From Novosphingobium lentum NBRC 107847 (lineage in GTDB: Bacteria > Pseudomonadota > Alphaproteobacteria > Sphingomonadales > Sphingomonadaceae): 58,087 nt of DNA. The DNA is taken from assembly GCF_001590965.1 (NCBI RefSeq), contig NZ_BCTW01000024.1, forward strand, positions 1 to 58,087, in the 5' to 3' direction. Each line of letters begins with the position of its first letter. Position 1 is the first letter of the stretch. The position numbers were made by a program, and so were the translations under genes. The notes beneath the pieces were generated by a model. The model ran no database searches. It was not told where the DNA came from and saw only the letters and a program-made list of their open reading frames with translations. Shown here piece by piece: positions 15,393 through 22,974 of this stretch.

Positions 15393-16670
15393 ATGCGCCG
15401 CCTGAATCTGCCCCGGTTCTCGATAGCACTTACCCTATCCTGCGTCGTTGCCGCCCCCACGGCTTCGGCGCAGGACCTCGCAGCTGCGATTTCCGACGCT
15501 GTGGCGAATGCGCCCGCGCTCGCCGAAGCCAATGCCGGTGAGACGGCTGCAAAAGCCCGGCTTGATCGTGCCCGCGCCGAGAGCAATCCGCTTCTGCGGG
15601 TCGAAGGCTCGATTGCGACGGGACGGATCGACAACGGCGGGTTTTTCGGGATTCCTGCCGCCAACGTAAATCCGTTGGCGGTGCAAGCCACTCTTGAAAT
15701 GCCGCTTTACGCAGGCGGGCGGATCTCCTCGGCGATCGATCAGGCCAGAGGCGGGGCGCAAATTGCCCAATTCGGGGTCGAACAGACACGGTTGCAGACA
15801 ATCGTTCAGGCTGTGAGCACTTACACCGAAGTTCTCACTGCCCGGAAGCTCGAGACCCGCTTTGGTCAACTCGTCAGCGAACTCACCGAAACCGAGCGGC
15901 AGGCTGGCTTGCGTTTCCGCACGGGCGAAATTGCCAGTTCCGAACTTGCCCAGGCACGTGCGCGCAAGGCCGAGGCTGAGGCCGGATTTGCTCAGGCGCA
16001 AGGGCGCCGCGCTTCGGCGGAGGCCGCCTATCAGCGACTAACCGGCAAGCCGGCCGGCGAACTCGCTCCGCTTCCCGATCTGCCGCCGACGCCCCCAACG
16101 CTCGATGAGGCGCTCGACATGGCGCGCAATTCCAATCCGGCATTGCATCAGGCCAAAGCAGGCGTTGATGTAGCCCGCGCAGGCGTGCGCTCGGCCAAAG
16201 CGGAGGGAATGCCGACCGTTGGCGCCTTTGCCGAAACAGCGCACGTGCGCGACCAGTTTTTTGCCGGCTACAAGGTGGACTCGGTCGCGGTCGGCGTCCG
16301 TGGCCGATGGACGCTTTGGGCAGGGGGCCGCGTAGCCGCCCAGACCCGTGCAGCGAATGCCGATCTCGATGCCAGCGAGGCGCGGCTGCGTGAGGCTGAT
16401 CAGGCGCTTGAGGGCATGTTGATCGATGCGTGGCAGGGGTTGATCACCGCCCAGCGGATGACCGATGCCTCTCGCTTGCGCAATCTGGCTGCTGCCGAAG
16501 CCCTGCGGGGAACACGGCTAGAAGCGCAAGTTGGCGCAAAGCCGACGCTCGCCGTTCTCGATGCAGAGCGTGAGGCCATCGAAGCCGAGACAGCGCTGCT
16601 GCAGGCCGAAGGCATGCGCACCGTGGCCGCCTGGCGGCTCAACGCGCTTACCGGGAATATTGCGCCATGA
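15393..16670 (+). CDS. TolC-family outer-membrane efflux protein
   Basis: A 425-residue protein with a signal peptide (MRRLNLPRFSIALTLSCVVAAPTASAQ) and the internal duplication of TolC proteins: two long alpha-barrel repeats (AAAISDAVANAPALAEANAGETAAKARLDRAR and LDEALDMARNSNPALHQAKAGVDVARAGVRSA). Each is followed by a beta-barrel insert (LEMPLYAGGRISSAIDQA and GRWTLWAGGRVAAQTRAA). It completes the tripartite pump with the permease and adaptor of the opposite arm. It overlaps the next gene by four bases (ATGA). Confidence 0.88.
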   Translation: MRRLNLPRFSIALTLSCVVAAPTASAQDLAAAISDAVANAPALAEANAGETAAKARLDRARAESNPLLRVEGSIATGRIDNGGFFGIPAANVNPLAVQATLEMPLYAGGRISSAIDQARGGAQIAQFGVEQTRLQTIVQAVSTYTEVLTARKLETRFGQLVSELTETERQAGLRFRTGEIASSELAQARARKAEAEAGFAQAQGRRASAEAAYQRLTGKPAGELAPLPDLPPTPPTLDEALDMARNSNPALHQAKAGVDVARAGVRSAKAEGMPTVGAFAETAHVRDQFFAGYKVDSVAVGVRGRWTLWAGGRVAAQTRAANADLDASEARLREADQALEGMLIDAWQGLITAQRMTDASRLRNLAAAEALRGTRLEAQVGAKPTLAVLDAEREAIEAETALLQAEGMRTVAAWRLNALTGNIAP

Positions 16671-17590
16671 CCGATGCCCCCCTCCGGGTCGCACTACAAC
16701 AGGTGGAGGAGGCGCGAGCATCGGCGCGCCTCCCCGCCATCAAGACGTTCTTCGACGAGGCCACGTTCACCGCAACCCATGTGGTGCACGATCCGGCCAC
16801 CAGACACGCGGCGATCATCGATTCGGTGCTCGATTTCGATCAGGCCGCGGGACGCACCAGTCACGAATCGTCCGATGCGGTGATTGCCTATGTTCGCGAA
16901 CAGGGGCTGGCGGTTGACTGGCTACTCGAGACCCACGCCCACGCCGATCACCTGTCGGACGCCCCGTACCTCCAACAGGAACTGGGCGGCACACTCGTCA
17001 TCGGACGCGAGATCGTCACCGTGCAAGACGTATTCGCCAAGGTGTTCAACGAGCCCGTCAGCTTTGCCCGCGATGGCTCGCAGTTTGACCGCCTCATGGG
17101 GGATGGTGAAGCATTCAAGGTGGGCGATCTCAGCGCTGTCGCCTTGCATGTGCCGGGACATACGCCTGCCTGTCTCGCCTATGTAATCGGCGATGCAGCT
17201 TTTGTTGGCGATACCCTGTTCATGCCCGACTACGGCTCGGCCCGGGCGGACTTTCCCGGCGGCGATGCCCGCACGCTGTACCGGTCGATCCGGCGTTTGA
17301 TGCAACTGCCCGCAGAGGCGCGCGTCTTTCTGTGTCACGACTACAAGGCACCCGGTCGCGATAGCTATGTCTGGGAAACGACCATCGGGGCCGAACATTC
17401 GGGCAATGTCCATGTTCACGACGGCGTGAGCGAAGACGACTTTGTCGCCATGCGCGAGGCGCGCGACAAGACGCTGGGCATGCCGCGACTTATCCTGCCA
17501 TCGATTCAGGTCAACATCCGTGCAGGGCATTTGCCCGAACCGGAAGGAAACGGTGTCAGCTATCTCAAGCTGCCACTCAATCTGCTTTAG
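16667..17590 (+). CDS. MBL-fold persulfide-dioxygenase-like hydrolase (BLH/ETHE1 type)
   Basis: A 307-residue metallo-beta-lactamase-fold enzyme. Metal ligands are visible as ETHAHADHLSD (His90, His92, Asp94, His95), VPGHTPAC, and VGDTLFMPDYGSARADFPGGD, which is the typical stretch of BLH/persulfide dioxygenases. A later CHDY supplies another His. These enzymes oxidise glutathione persulfide to sulfite, downstream of SQR. The neighbouring TauE/SafE exporter would then remove sulfite. Translation is coupled to the tolC-like gene. Substrate assignment is by family and context. Confidence 0.85.
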   Translation: MTDAPLRVALQQVEEARASARLPAIKTFFDEATFTATHVVHDPATRHAAIIDSVLDFDQAAGRTSHESSDAVIAYVREQGLAVDWLLETHAHADHLSDAPYLQQELGGTLVIGREIVTVQDVFAKVFNEPVSFARDGSQFDRLMGDGEAFKVGDLSAVALHVPGHTPACLAYVIGDAAFVGDTLFMPDYGSARADFPGGDARTLYRSIRRLMQLPAEARVFLCHDYKAPGRDSYVWETTIGAEHSGNVHVHDGVSEDDFVAMREARDKTLGMPRLILPSIQVNIRAGHLPEPEGNGVSYLKLPLNLL

Positions 17591-17605
17591 GCCCGGGACC
17601 GGATC

Positions 17606-18391
17606 ATGTTCAGCGAACTCCAATACATGCTGGGTGCGTTGAGCGGCGTTCTGATTGGCTTCACGCTGGGCCTGGTCGGAGGTGGCGGTTCGATACTTGC
17701 CGTCCCGCTGATGGTTTACGTCGTCGGCGTCAAAAGCCCTCATCTCGCCATCGGGACCAGCGCACTGGCAGTGGCCGCAAATGCCCTTGCCGGACTTTGG
17801 AACCATGCCCGCGAGCAAAACGTCAACTGGCGCTGCGGCGGCTCCTTTGCGCTGGCCGGTGTCATGGGCGCACTTGGCGGGTCAACGCTTGGCAAGGCCT
17901 TTGATGGCCAAAAACTGCTGTTCCTGTTCGCCCTGCTGATGCTGGTCGTCGCGATCGCGATGTATCGTGGGCGGCGCGACGAGGGCATCGAAGGGGTTCA
18001 GTGCAACCGCGACAACCTGCCCAAGGTGCTTGCCTTCGGTTTCGCCACGGGACTGCTTTCGGGCTTCTTCGGCATCGGCGGCGGATTCCTGATTGTCCCG
18101 GCGCTGGTCGCCTCGACCTCGATGCCGATCTACCGTGCCATCGGGACATCGCTCATCGCGGTCGCCGCATTTGGCCTCACCACCGCTGGAAACTATGCTG
18201 CCTCCGGTCTGCTCGATTGGCCGCTGGCCGGCAGCTTCATTGCCGGAGGCCTTGCTGGCTCGATGCTCGGAGCCGCCGCGGCGCGCAAGCTTTCGGCCTC
18301 GAAGGGCCGACTCAACACCGTGTTTGCCGGGCTGATCGTCGTCGTGGCCGGTTACATGCTCTATCGTAACTGGATGGTCTTTCAGTCCTGA
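17606..18391 (+). CDS. TauE/SafE-family sulfite/organosulfonate exporter
   Basis: A 261-residue integral membrane protein with about eight helices and two glycine-rich signature loops (GFTLGLVGGGGSILAVPLMVYVVG and GLLSGFFGIGGGFLIVPALV), each followed by the GTSL/GTSA motif (AIGTSALAVAANALAGL, AIGTSLIAVAAFGLTTAGN). This family exports sulfite or sulfoacetate. It starts 15 bp after the MBL gene, so it probably clears sulfite produced by that enzyme. Confidence 0.88.
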   Translation: MFSELQYMLGALSGVLIGFTLGLVGGGGSILAVPLMVYVVGVKSPHLAIGTSALAVAANALAGLWNHAREQNVNWRCGGSFALAGVMGALGGSTLGKAFDGQKLLFLFALLMLVVAIAMYRGRRDEGIEGVQCNRDNLPKVLAFGFATGLLSGFFGIGGGFLIVPALVASTSMPIYRAIGTSLIAVAAFGLTTAGNYAASGLLDWPLAGSFIAGGLAGSMLGAAAARKLSASKGRLNTVFAGLIVVVAGYMLYRNWMVFQS

Positions 18392-18392
18392 G

Positions 18393-18980
18393 GATACGAC
18401 TCGCGCCAAGGGGATATCGAATGTTGCCTTCACTCGCGCCGATGCGTCGACCGCCGCTGTCCCAGCTGCTCGGTTTGACCGGATGATCTCGCGCCTCGGC
18501 GTCATGTTCTTCGCCGATCCGGGCGCGGCTTTTGCCAGGTTGCACGGCCTTCTGGTTACTGGTGGCCAGCTTGATTGGGCGGTCTGGGCACCTCCGGAAG
18601 ACAATCCCTGGATGAGCGGAGCCCGCAAGATCGTGGCGAAGCATATCGAATTGGCACCGCCGGATCTTGCCGCTCCTGGACCTTTCTCGCTATCCAATCC
18701 CGCACGATTGACGGCGCTTCTGATCGAAGCCGGGTTCGGCAAGATTGACGTTGCCCCCTCGACGGGAGAGCAGTCTGTAGGCGGACAAGGGAGCACTCCG
18801 GACGCCGCCGCCGACTTTGCCCTGACGGCCTTTTCATTTTCGGATGCCATGAGCGGTATCGATCCCGTCATCCAACGATCGATCCGTGCCGAGCTTGTCG
18901 ACTTCTACGCCGGCTTCTATTCCAACGGCAGGCTCGCCGTTCCCGCCAAAGCGTGGCTGGTTCAGGCGAGCGCTGAATGA
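18393..18980 (+). pseudogene. 5'-truncated class I SAM-dependent methyltransferase
   Basis: The frame is open from the end of the tauE gene and reads a methyltransferase middle and C-terminal half: GISNVAFTRADASTAAVPAA, then RFDRMISRLGVMFFADPGAAFARL, then LLVTGGQLDWAVWAPPEDNPWM and a helical C-terminus. The SAM-binding beta1-loop (E/DxGxGxG), which should lie 60-90 residues before 'RADAS', is missing, and the homology starts within a few bases of the tauE stop. The first ATG (18483) would give only 165 residues. I read it as a gene remnant joined to tauE by a deletion. It overlaps the regulator start by 4 bp. Confidence 0.7.
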
Positions 18981-19606
18981 TGATGCAATCGTCCTCCCCG
19001 GCAGCCCGGCCAAGCGAACCTTCCTTGCTCAAAGTCGGGCATGGATCGATGCTGTTCCGCGTTGGCCAAGTCTGTGCAGGGTTTGTCATCGTTCACAGCG
19101 GAACCATCAAGGTCACTTTGACCGCCGAAAATGGCCGCGAGATCATCCTTTATCGGGTTCGGCCAGGGGAAGTGTGCCTCCAGACCTTCGGGTGCCTCGT
19201 GAACGACACGAGCTATTCGGCCGAGGGCCAGGCCGAGACGGATCTGGAAATCGAAATTGTTCCGGCCGGCGAGTTTCAGCGGCTCGTTGTCGAGAATGCT
19301 GAATTTCGCCAGCAACTGTTCGCTGCGGTCGCCGCGAGGTTTGCTGACCTTGAGCGTCTGGTTGAAGATGTCGCTCTGTCACCTATCGACGCGCGCCTTG
19401 CGCGAGCGCTTTTGCGGATGATGGATAAAGAGGGACGCGTCACCGCAACACAGGAAGCGCTGGCCACAGAAATTGGCTCGGTCCGCGAGGTAATCAGCCG
19501 CCAGTTGAATGCCTTTTCGCGTGGCGGGTTGGTCGAACTGACCCGCGGACATATCGCGGTATTGTCTACCGGCAAGCTTGAGCAATTGTCCCATCCAAGT
19601 GTTTGA
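18977..19606 (+). CDS. Crp/Fnr-family transcriptional regulator
   Basis: A 209-residue regulator with a cupin-like effector domain (FRVGQVCAGFVIVHSGTIKVTLTAENGREIILYRVRPGEVC...) and a C-terminal winged helix (VTATQEALATEIGSVREVISRQLNAFSRGGLVELTRGHIAVL). It lacks the N-terminal Cys cluster of FNR but has C33, C67 and C73 in the sensor domain, so thiol-based sensing is possible. A perfect Crp-like palindrome lies 10 bp after its stop, before a DUF2892 gene that it probably controls. The start is one of three consecutive in-frame ATGs; the first overlaps the methyltransferase stop. Confidence 0.82.
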   Translation: MMMQSSSPAARPSEPSLLKVGHGSMLFRVGQVCAGFVIVHSGTIKVTLTAENGREIILYRVRPGEVCLQTFGCLVNDTSYSAEGQAETDLEIEIVPAGEFQRLVVENAEFRQQLFAAVAARFADLERLVEDVALSPIDARLARALLRMMDKEGRVTATQEALATEIGSVREVISRQLNAFSRGGLVELTRGHIAVLSTGKLEQLSHPSV

Positions 19607-19615
19607 TGCGCCATG

Positions 19616-19630
19616 TGTGACTAAGTCACA
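19616..19630. promoter_or_regulatory. Crp/Fnr-type operator TGTGACTAAGTCACA
   Basis: A perfect 15-base palindrome (TGTGACT-A-AGTCACA) lies between the Crp/Fnr gene and the DUF2892 gene, 61 bp before the latter's ATG. The TGTGA/TCACA half-sites are those of the Crp family, with a 5-base rather than 6-base spacer. The likely ligand is the regulator encoded immediately upstream, which would give a simple sensor-to-target unit. Confidence 0.65.
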
Positions 19631-19690
19631 TACATATGAGGCAGTGGGCGCAATCCCGGAACGGTCAACAACGAAAAGGGATTGCCTGTC

Positions 19691-19879
19691 ATGCCTCGTA
19701 ACGAAGGAAGTCTTGATCGCTTTTTAAGGGTGATCGTTGGATTGGTTTTGATAGCGCTCGTGTTTGTCGGGCCGAAGACCCCATGGGGCTGGATCGGTAT
19801 CGTGCCGTTGCTTACCGGGTTTGTGGGCTTTTGCCCCGTCTACACGCTCTTGGGAATTCGCACCTGCCCCAAGCGCTGA
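19691..19879 (+). CDS. DUF2892 small membrane protein
   Basis: A 62-residue protein beginning MPRNEGSLDRFLRVIVGLVLIALVFVG, with a second helix WIGIVPLLTGFVGFCPVYTLLGI and a TCPKR end. This is the standard DUF2892 two-helix hairpin with 'GFCPVYTLLGI'. AAGGGA lies about ten bases upstream. It is the second DUF2892 gene of the island and sits behind the Crp-type palindrome at 19616-19630, so it is probably inducible. A sulfur-related role is inferred from the neighbours. Confidence 0.8.
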   Translation: MPRNEGSLDRFLRVIVGLVLIALVFVGPKTPWGWIGIVPLLTGFVGFCPVYTLLGIRTCPKR

Positions 19880-20166
19880 GGCACTTCCAAGGCCCATCTG
19901 TTGGTCAAGGCCAGCCCGCCGATTGGTGCGCCACGGCATAGATTATCGAAAGGCGCATCCGATCGCTTGCTTGCCAGCAACTTGTTGGAGCAACAGCGTC
20001 CCGAACGGCCTTCAGCGGGGCAAGCCGGCGTTGCCATCGATCAGCGCCGGCTGTTTCCCTTTTGCCTGTCATGTCAGGGCGGACAAGAGAGAATGCAAGC
20101 CGCCGGATATCAGCGGTTATTGGCATTGCGGTTTGGCATTGCGGTGACGAAAGAGTTCCGGGTCTG
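19880..20166. other. 287-bp gap without recognisable genes
   Basis: No ORF here has family character. A 12-base direct repeat TTGGCATTGCGG occurs at 20120-20131 and 20133-20144. The stretch separates the sulfide island from a convergent toxin-antitoxin pair and may be a junction of two acquisitions. Confidence 0.4.
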
Positions 20167-20556
20167 CTACCTCGCCAGCTCGACCGAGATGCCATGGTCG
20201 ATCTCGTTCCAAGCTGCATCGGTGGTCAGCGCAATGGCCTTCAATTCTCCGGCCAAGGCGAGACAAGCCCGATCCCCAAGGGAAAGACCTTTGACCTTGG
20301 TGACATTGCGCAATTCCCCTGCACGCAAGGCCTGCGCCGTATCGAAATCGCGGACATCGAGATCGAGGTCAGACAAGCTCTCTCGAATCGAATCGGTGGG
20401 CACACCCCGCTCGGACAGTTTGGCCACAACTTCCGAAAGGTTCACCGCACTGATGCAAGCATCCGCAAAGTGCGCTTCGACCGTCTGCGCGCCGCGTTCT
20501 CCCAGCATTGCCGCCAACAAGGCCGAGGCGTCGAGCACAAAGCGTGCATCACTCAT
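20167..20556 (-). CDS. vapC: VapC-like PIN-domain toxin
   Basis: A 129-residue PIN-domain ribonuclease. The acidic metal-binding residues are placed as in the family: FVLDASALLAAM (Asp9), AVNLSEVVAKL (Glu), GLSLGDRACLALAGEL (Asp) and ALTTDAAWNEI (Asp). These toxins cut tRNA or rRNA. The start overlaps the end of the AbrB-type antitoxin gene by 8 bp, the normal VapBC order. Confidence 0.82.
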   Translation of the reverse strand: MSDARFVLDASALLAAMLGERGAQTVEAHFADACISAVNLSEVVAKLSERGVPTDSIRESLSDLDLDVRDFDTAQALRAGELRNVTKVKGLSLGDRACLALAGELKAIALTTDAAWNEIDHGISVELAR

Positions 20557-20797
20557 GGTCGGATGCTTGCCTGCGATCAGCGATCAGTTCGTCAGACAGG
20601 CTGACGTCTGCTGGGATGTGCGCGCGCAGCCTTGCCTGCACCCGGCTCAGCGCATTGTGCACCGGCCGTACATGCAATTCGCCATCGACGATGCGCAGCA
20701 AAACTGGGTCGCCATCCGCAAGCCCGAGCGCGCGCCGGATGTCTGCCGGAACCTGCAACCGACCACCACTCACCAATTTGCCTCGTTGCGCGTTCAT
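20549..20797 (-). CDS. vapB: VapB-like AbrB/SpoVT-domain antitoxin
   Basis: An 82-residue protein with a swapped-hairpin AbrB DNA-binding domain (GKLVSGGRLQVPADIRRALGLADGDPVLLRIVDGELHVRP) and an extended tail that would wrap the toxin. AGGA lies eight bases before ATG 20797. The AT-rich upstream stretch (20798-20840) contains GTATAT/ATAC-rich partial dyads that could serve as the autoregulatory operator. Translation is coupled to the toxin gene. Confidence 0.8.
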   Translation of the reverse strand: MNAQRGKLVSGGRLQVPADIRRALGLADGDPVLLRIVDGELHVRPVHNALSRVQARLRAHIPADVSLSDELIADRRQASDHE

Positions 20798-20868
20798 GTA
20801 GTATATCCTGCAACCATACAGATATTGATACTTTATACATTTCTTGCTGAGTTGGCAATTGATGGGTC

Positions 20869-21339
20869 ATGCGATACGTTCGACTCATGGCCCTTTCTCG
20901 TGCCCCCCACGCTGGCATCATTCTCGTCGGCGCGATGGCAGTCGCAGCGGCCGTCTTCGGTGTTTTCAACTGGCGCTGGCTCGAACAGCGGCAGTTGCTC
21001 GAAACCGGCGGGATTGCCGCCGTTGCGCATATCGATGCCGTCACGATCAGCCACAAGGCCTGCAATTCCAGCGTGGTGCTCAGTTGGGTTGACGCGAGCG
21101 GCAGCCCGCATTCTGGTGACTTCCTGTCCTGCTTTGCCAACCGTTCGGCGGGCACGACGATCCCAATCCGCTACCTCAAAACTGATCCGGCGACCGCGAT
21201 GATCGCGGCGGGAGAAGGCGGGCTTTCCGACGATCACTACAAGAACGGTGCGTTAATTGGCGCCGTGGTCGCGCTGATCATGGCTTTCGTCACCGCCAAG
21301 TTGACCGTTGAACGCAGCCGAAAGACCAGCGACCGCTAA
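20869..21339 (+). CDS. Membrane protein of unknown function (DUF3592-like)
   Basis: A 156-residue protein with one N-terminal helix (HAGIILVGAMAVAAAVFGVFNW), an extracytoplasmic beta domain (VAHIDAVTISHKACNSSVVLSWVDASGSPHSGDFLSC) with a Cys pair, and a C-terminal helix (GALIGAVVALIMAFVTAKL). The layout, two helices flanking a small beta domain with a Val-Ser-Trp strand, recalls DUF3592 proteins. ATG 20869 and 20887 are both possible and neither has a strong SD site. Function unknown. Confidence 0.55.
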   Translation: MRYVRLMALSRAPHAGIILVGAMAVAAAVFGVFNWRWLEQRQLLETGGIAAVAHIDAVTISHKACNSSVVLSWVDASGSPHSGDFLSCFANRSAGTTIPIRYLKTDPATAMIAAGEGGLSDDHYKNGALIGAVVALIMAFVTAKLTVERSRKTSDR

Positions 21340-21381
21340 GAAAGCGCTGGCCACGCCTGCGATTTCGCGGGGCAAGACTCC

Positions 21382-21560
21382 TCAGAAGTCGTCTTTCACC
21401 TCGGAGCGCGATTGCCGCACGGACCGGGGCAAAAGAGCAAGCTTGTCCGTTATCCGCTCGATCTCGGGGACAAGTCTCGACGGCTCCTCAACGAAAAGCG
21501 GCACACCCACCAGCGACGCAGCCTCGAACACCAGCCCGATCTCGACCTTGGGATGCCCGC
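21382..21560 (-). pseudogene. C-terminal remnant of an XRE/HipB-like regulator
   Basis: The minus strand reads GGHPKVEIGLVFEAASLVGV, then PLFVEEPSRLVPEIERITDK, then LALLPRSVRQSRSEVKDDF, ending with TGA at 21384-21382. This is the typical end of HTH regulators that precede hipA-type toxin genes, following the recognition helix. The helix-turn-helix itself is missing because the sequence runs into the truncated trbB on the other strand at about 21.56 kb, and no hipA follows. I treat it as a scrap left by recombination. Confidence 0.55.
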
Positions 21561-21590
21561 CTGCTGGAAGACCCTTGCGTCGTTGAAGTG

Positions 21591-22463
21591 ATGCTCAATC
21601 CAGATGGGCGGCTGTGGATCGATCGCGTCTCGGAAGGCCTGTCCGATACCGGCGAGCGCCTGTCAGCCGCCGATGGCGAGCGCATCGTTCGTCTGGTCGC
21701 GCATCATGTCGGCGTCGAAGTGCACACCGCCGCACCGCGCGTATCAGCAGAACTTCCCGAAACGGGGGAGCGGTTCGAGGGGCTGCTCCCGCCTGTCGTC
21801 GCGGCGCCTGCCTTCGCCATTCGCAAGCCCGCCGTCGCGGTCTTCACCCTCGAGGATTATGTCGCCGCGGGGATCATGGCGGAAGGCCAGGCAGAGGCGC
21901 TCCGGGTCGGTGTTGGGACCCGCGCCAACATCCTCGTCGCTGGCGGCACCTCAACCGGCAAGACGACGCTTACGAACGCGCTTCTGGCCGAAGTCGCGAA
22001 AACCGAAGATCGCGTCGTCATCATCGAGGACACGCGCGAGCTGCAATGTACCGCGCCCAACCTCGTTGCCATGCGAACCAAGGACGGCGTCGCATCGCTG
22101 TCCGAACTGGTCCGCTCGTCGCTGCGCCTGCGCCCCGACCGCATTCCAATCGGCGAGGTGCGCGGGAGCGAAGCCCTCGATCTCCTCAAGGCATGGGGCA
22201 CCGGCCATCCCGGCGGGATCGACACGATCCATGCCAGCAGCGCCATCGGCGCGCTGCGACGGATGGAGCAACTCATCCAGGAAGCCATCGTCACCGTGCC
22301 CCGCGCGCTGATCGCTGAGACCACCGATCTCATCGCCGTCCTCGCTGGGCGCGGCACCTCTCGCCGCCTCGTCGAACTCGCCCGCGTCGAAGGCCTCGGC
22401 CCGGACGGGGACTACCGCGTCACCCCCATCATCCCTCAACCCGCACAAGGAGCTTGCCAATGA
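21591..22463 (+). CDS. trbB: Conjugal-transfer ATPase TrbB, 5'-truncated
   Basis: A VirB11-type traffic ATPase that energises the conjugative type IV secretion system. Walker A (GGTSTGKTTLTNALL), Asp box (VVIIEDTREL), Walker B-like EVRG and the His box (GHPGGIDTIHASS) are all present. Coding similarity begins upstream of the ATG, at about 21,561 (LLEDPCVVEV-MLNPDGRLW), but the first 20-30 residues of a normal TrbB are replaced by the HipB-like remnant on the other strand. The present start (ATG 21591 or GTG 21588) has no good SD, so the gene may be silent or give a shortened protein. Confidence 0.85.
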   Translation: MLNPDGRLWIDRVSEGLSDTGERLSAADGERIVRLVAHHVGVEVHTAAPRVSAELPETGERFEGLLPPVVAAPAFAIRKPAVAVFTLEDYVAAGIMAEGQAEALRVGVGTRANILVAGGTSTGKTTLTNALLAEVAKTEDRVVIIEDTRELQCTAPNLVAMRTKDGVASLSELVRSSLRLRPDRIPIGEVRGSEALDLLKAWGTGHPGGIDTIHASSAIGALRRMEQLIQEAIVTVPRALIAETTDLIAVLAGRGTSRRLVELARVEGLGPDGDYRVTPIIPQPAQGACQ

Positions 22464-22684
22464 ACCTGCCTGTCCGTCGTCCCACTCGCCGCCTGGCCTC
22501 GGCCCTGTCGGCGGTGATCATCGCGGTGATCATCATCATCACCACCGGCCTGACACTGGCGTTTGGCGACACCTCGGGCGGTTTCCGCCGCCTGATCCAG
22601 ATCGTTTTCGGCCTCTCGATTGCCTTTGCCGCATCGAGCTTTTTCCTGTCGTTCTTCTCGTTTGGCGGCGGGGCGCTCGTCTGA
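22460..22684 (+). CDS. trbC: Conjugal-transfer pilin TrbC
   Basis: A 74-residue protein with a basic start (MNLPVRRPTRRLASALSAVI) and two hydrophobic segments typical of TrbC/VirB2 prepilins, ending FLSFFSFGGGALV. ATG 22460 overlaps the trbB stop (ATGA), with AAGGAG upstream. It would polymerise into the conjugative pilus. As the flanking trbB and trbE are broken, the pilus is unlikely to be built from this locus. Confidence 0.82.
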   Translation: MNLPVRRPTRRLASALSAVIIAVIIIITTGLTLAFGDTSGGFRRLIQIVFGLSIAFAASSFFLSFFSFGGGALV

Positions 22685-22965
22685 TGATCGGCAGTGCCGA
22701 TCAGGGCGGCGAGATCGCGGGCTATACCGTCCCGGTTCACCGGGCGCTGACCGAGCAGATATTGCTCGGCGGCGCGCCGCGCGGCCTCGCCATCCTGAAC
22801 GGCACGCTCGCCGGCGCTATTGGCCTCGGCCTGCGCCTTTGGCTCATTGGCATAGGCGTCTGGGCCATCGGCCACGTGATCGCCGTCTGGGCTGCCAAAC
22901 GTGATCCGCTCTTCGTCGATGTGGTGCGCCGTCATCTGCGCATCCCCGGTCTTCTTTCCATCTGA
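22684..22965 (+). CDS. trbD: Conjugal-transfer protein TrbD
   Basis: A 93-residue VirB3-like inner-membrane protein: YTVPVHRALTEQILLGGAPRG, then one hydrophobic stretch (LAILNGTLAGAIGLGLRLWLIGIGVWAIGHVIAVW) and a basic end (KRDPLFVDVVRRHLRIPGLLSI). Its ATG overlaps the trbC stop by one base (TGATG). The order trbB-C-D-E is the normal Trb order. Confidence 0.82.
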   Translation: MIGSADQGGEIAGYTVPVHRALTEQILLGGAPRGLAILNGTLAGAIGLGLRLWLIGIGVWAIGHVIAVWAAKRDPLFVDVVRRHLRIPGLLSI

Positions 22966-22974
22966 GGGGATCCC

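Noticed and set aside
13366..19879. Heavy-metal (CusA/CzcA) efflux identity for the RND cluster
   Set aside because: The permease has the DD pair of HAE pumps in TM4 rather than the metal-pump pattern, and no metal chaperone or CusF-like gene is nearby; the His-rich loop alone is not enough.
21308..21586. 92-codon plus-strand frame (Ser/Thr/Arg-rich)
   Set aside because: It is the antisense of the HipB-like remnant, whose minus-strand reading looks like a real protein.
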